A stretch of 42,473 bases of DNA. Origin: Clostridiales bacterium (GTDB lineage Bacteria > Bacillota > Clostridia > TANB77 > CAG-508). The position numbers and the translations under genes are program-made. The stretch's first letter is position 1; each line of letters opens with the position of its first letter. Below the pieces are notes generated by a model, which searched no databases, was not told where the DNA came from, and worked only from the letters and a program-made list of their open reading frames with translations. The stretch is taken from positions 1 through 42,473 of the forward strand of contig DNVW01000008.1 of assembly GCA_003507395.1 (NCBI GenBank). Reading direction: 5' to 3'. Positions 41,034 through 42,473 of this stretch are shown one piece after another.

Positions 41034-42473
41034 TGAAGAAAAAGACTTATATATAAAATCTAAAATTAAAGATGGCAATATACCACCAAAGATTAATGAT
41101 TTATTTGAAAATTCATTAAAAATAATTGAAGAAAAAGGGGAGAAAAATATGGAGGAAAATATTGAAAATAATAAGCAAGAACCAAAGAAAAAGAGAAAAG
41201 CTTTAAGAGCTATAATATCTATTGCAGCTTGTGCAGTAATAGCATTAAGTGGAGGAAATATATATGCAACAACTAAAGGATATGACAATGTGTTCTTTAT
41301 GATAAAAGAATGGATAATGCAATCTACAGAAACAGATGATAAAGATAAAATATTATCAGATAGAGATATAACAATATCATATCAACCAATACAAATAACA
41401 GACAATATTTGTGTATTAATATCTAAAATGCAAATAAAAGATGGTAAAGCAAACATAGCATTATCTGTTAAAAGAAGTGATGTAGAAAATGATGATGGAT
41501 TACCATTAAAATATAAAGTATATAATATGAAAAAAGACATTTTATGCGAGCAAACTAGCGAAGAAGATAGTACATCAAAGGTCGCAATTTATGAAGATAA
41601 TTTAATTTTAGAAAACTATTCAGAACAAGATACTGTTCTAGATTTAGAAATATATAAATCAAATGGAGAATTAATAACCACATTATATATAGACTTAGAA
41701 AATAAGGAAATTAATGTTATAGGATCAGGAAAATATTTAGAACAAATTTCTGAGATAGAGCTTAAAAAATTCTTAGAGGAAATAACAGAACTACCTCCTG
41801 CAGGAAAAAAATATAATAAAGTAAACTGCATAGACATTCCTAACATATCATATAGCAATGGCAATTACACAGTAACATACACATATTGTTTCTTGGTAAG
41901 TGATTCATTGTTTGAAATAAAAGATATTAACAAAGTAGAGATATATCAAAATACAATAGTAATAAAATTAAAAGAAAATGAAGAAAGTCAAGAATTTGAA
42001 AAGGTATCTATTGGCGAGCCAATAATAATTCAAAAAGTAGAAATAGAAGAAGGAGGTATTACCGTAGTTTATGGAGATGTAAATTGTGATGGGATAGTAA
42101 ATAATGACGATGTAGATTATTTATTAAAACATTTAGCAAATTGGCAAGGATATGAACTAACAGAGCAAGGATGGGTTAATGCAGATGTAAATATAAGTGG
42201 AAAAATAGATGCTACAGATGTTTTAATAATACAAAGACATTTAGCAAACTTAGAAGGATATGAAACATTGCCATATGTTGAAAAAGCAACATTATATGGA
42301 GACGCGAATTGCGATGGAGTGGTAAATAATGCAGATGTGGAATATATACAAAAATATGTACTACAAGTATATGAATTAACAGAACAAGGAAGACTAAATG
42401 CAGACGTAAATCTAGATGAAAAGGTAGATAGTATAGATGCTTTAATAATATTAAGACATTTAGAAAATATAGT
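41023..42473 (+). CDS. Membrane anti-sigma-like protein with tandem dockerin-like modules (partial)
   Basis: Open to the window end: 483 codons plus two bases are visible. The first about 60 residues are cytoplasmic and charged, suitable for holding the sigma factor. Residues 61-82 form one membrane helix. An outside domain of unknown family follows to about 345. Four dockerin-type calcium loops come next: GDVNCDGIVNNDD near 351, ADVNISGKIDATD near 385, GDANCDGVVNNAD near 427, and ADVNLDEKVDSID near 462, making two dockerin-like units; loop 2 has Ser and loop 4 Glu at otherwise conserved positions. GGAGGGAG precedes the ATG, inside the sigma gene. Classic RsgI anti-sigmas carry carbohydrate-binding modules instead, so this architecture is unusual. 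Confidence 0.82.
   Translation, partial: MISDEEKDLYIKSKIKDGNIPPKINDLFENSLKIIEEKGEKNMEENIENNKQEPKKKRKALRAIISIAACAVIALSGGNIYATTKGYDNVFFMIKEWIMQSTETDDKDKILSDRDITISYQPIQITDNICVLISKMQIKDGKANIALSVKRSDVENDDGLPLKYKVYNMKKDILCEQTSEEDSTSKVAIYEDNLILENYSEQDTVLDLEIYKSNGELITTLYIDLENKEINVIGSGKYLEQISEIELKKFLEEITELPPAGKKYNKVNCIDIPNISYSNGNYTVTYTYCFLVSDSLFEIKDINKVEIYQNTIVIKLKENEESQEFEKVSIGEPIIIQKVEIEEGGITVVYGDVNCDGIVNNDDVDYLLKHLANWQGYELTEQGWVNADVNISGKIDATDVLIIQRHLANLEGYETLPYVEKATLYGDANCDGVVNNADVEYIQKYVLQVYELTEQGRLNADVNLDEKVDSIDALIILRHLENI

Overview
The window reads as the chromosome of a strongly AT-rich, Gram-positive, anaerobic Firmicute of the Clostridia type. The support is consistent: AGGAGG-type ribosome binding sites; many TTG and GTG starts; an oxygen-sensitive class III ribonucleotide reductase (nrdD/nrdG); a superoxide reductase instead of a visible superoxide dismutase; a butyrate kinase; VanW, LysM-M14 and Amidase_6 cell-wall proteins; and dockerin-like calcium repeats at the right edge. 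Nearly all arginine is AGA. There is no rRNA, CRISPR array or intact insertion sequence.

Layout. 1-5.2 kb: YdcF/SanA-like protein, purA, a shattered purB remnant, two Nudix hydrolases, and a PlsC plus lipid-kinase pair. 5.3-10.9 kb: TtcA-like tRNA thiolase, tRNA-Arg(CCT), LysM-M14 peptidase, DUF402 protein, acyl-CoA ligase, DUF1836 protein, a 52-residue membrane protein and superoxide reductase. 11-16.3 kb: M18 aminopeptidase, DUF308-type membrane protein, tRNA-Arg(TCT), and a DUF5711-CvpA-DUF1858 operon. 16.3-18.8 kb: a tRNA-Lys/Glu/Thr cluster ending in an HNH-endonuclease remnant, an SDR reductase, a carbohydrate-binding protein and an XRE-S24 regulator. 18.9-23.8 kb: VanW protein, tRNA-Lys(CTT), tadA, tRNA-Ser(CGA), a membrane protein and butyrate kinase. 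24-26.8 kb: comM-dprA-yraN. 27-32.5 kb: Amidase_6 protein, nrdD-nrdG, prs and dnaJ-like. 32.6-35.4 kb: two unknown small genes plus a VirD4/TraG-type coupling ATPase. 35.5-39.6 kb: an SbcD/SbcC-like pair and prfA. 39.8 kb to the end: a membrane protein, then an ECF sigma factor overlapping a membrane anti-sigma-like protein that carries tandem dockerin-like modules and runs off the window.

Main discovery. Two otherwise intact genes, comM and the VirD4-type ATPase, contain three +1 frameshifts. At each one the zero-frame codon is CGG, and the family sequence resumes exactly one base later with a GGN glycine codon. A by-eye scan of every annotated gene on both strands found no other in-frame CGG, although CGA, CGT and CGC all occur. 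No residues are lost at the shifts. Two of the three sites share ACGGTTCT and make the first glycine of a Walker A loop. I infer that CGG is unassigned or starved in this organism and that ribosomes shift +1 there. This fits decoding of the other CGN codons by a TadA-modified tRNA-Arg(ICG), which cannot read CGG; tadA lies in the window. Both affected proteins act in DNA uptake or transfer.

Other points are a three-fragment purB remnant beside purA, a sigma/anti-sigma pair ending in dockerin modules, a tRNA promoter inside an 18-bp inverted repeat, two REP-like repeats, 11-bp phased repeats upstream of nrdD, and a 22-bp hairpin holding the stop codons of two convergent genes.
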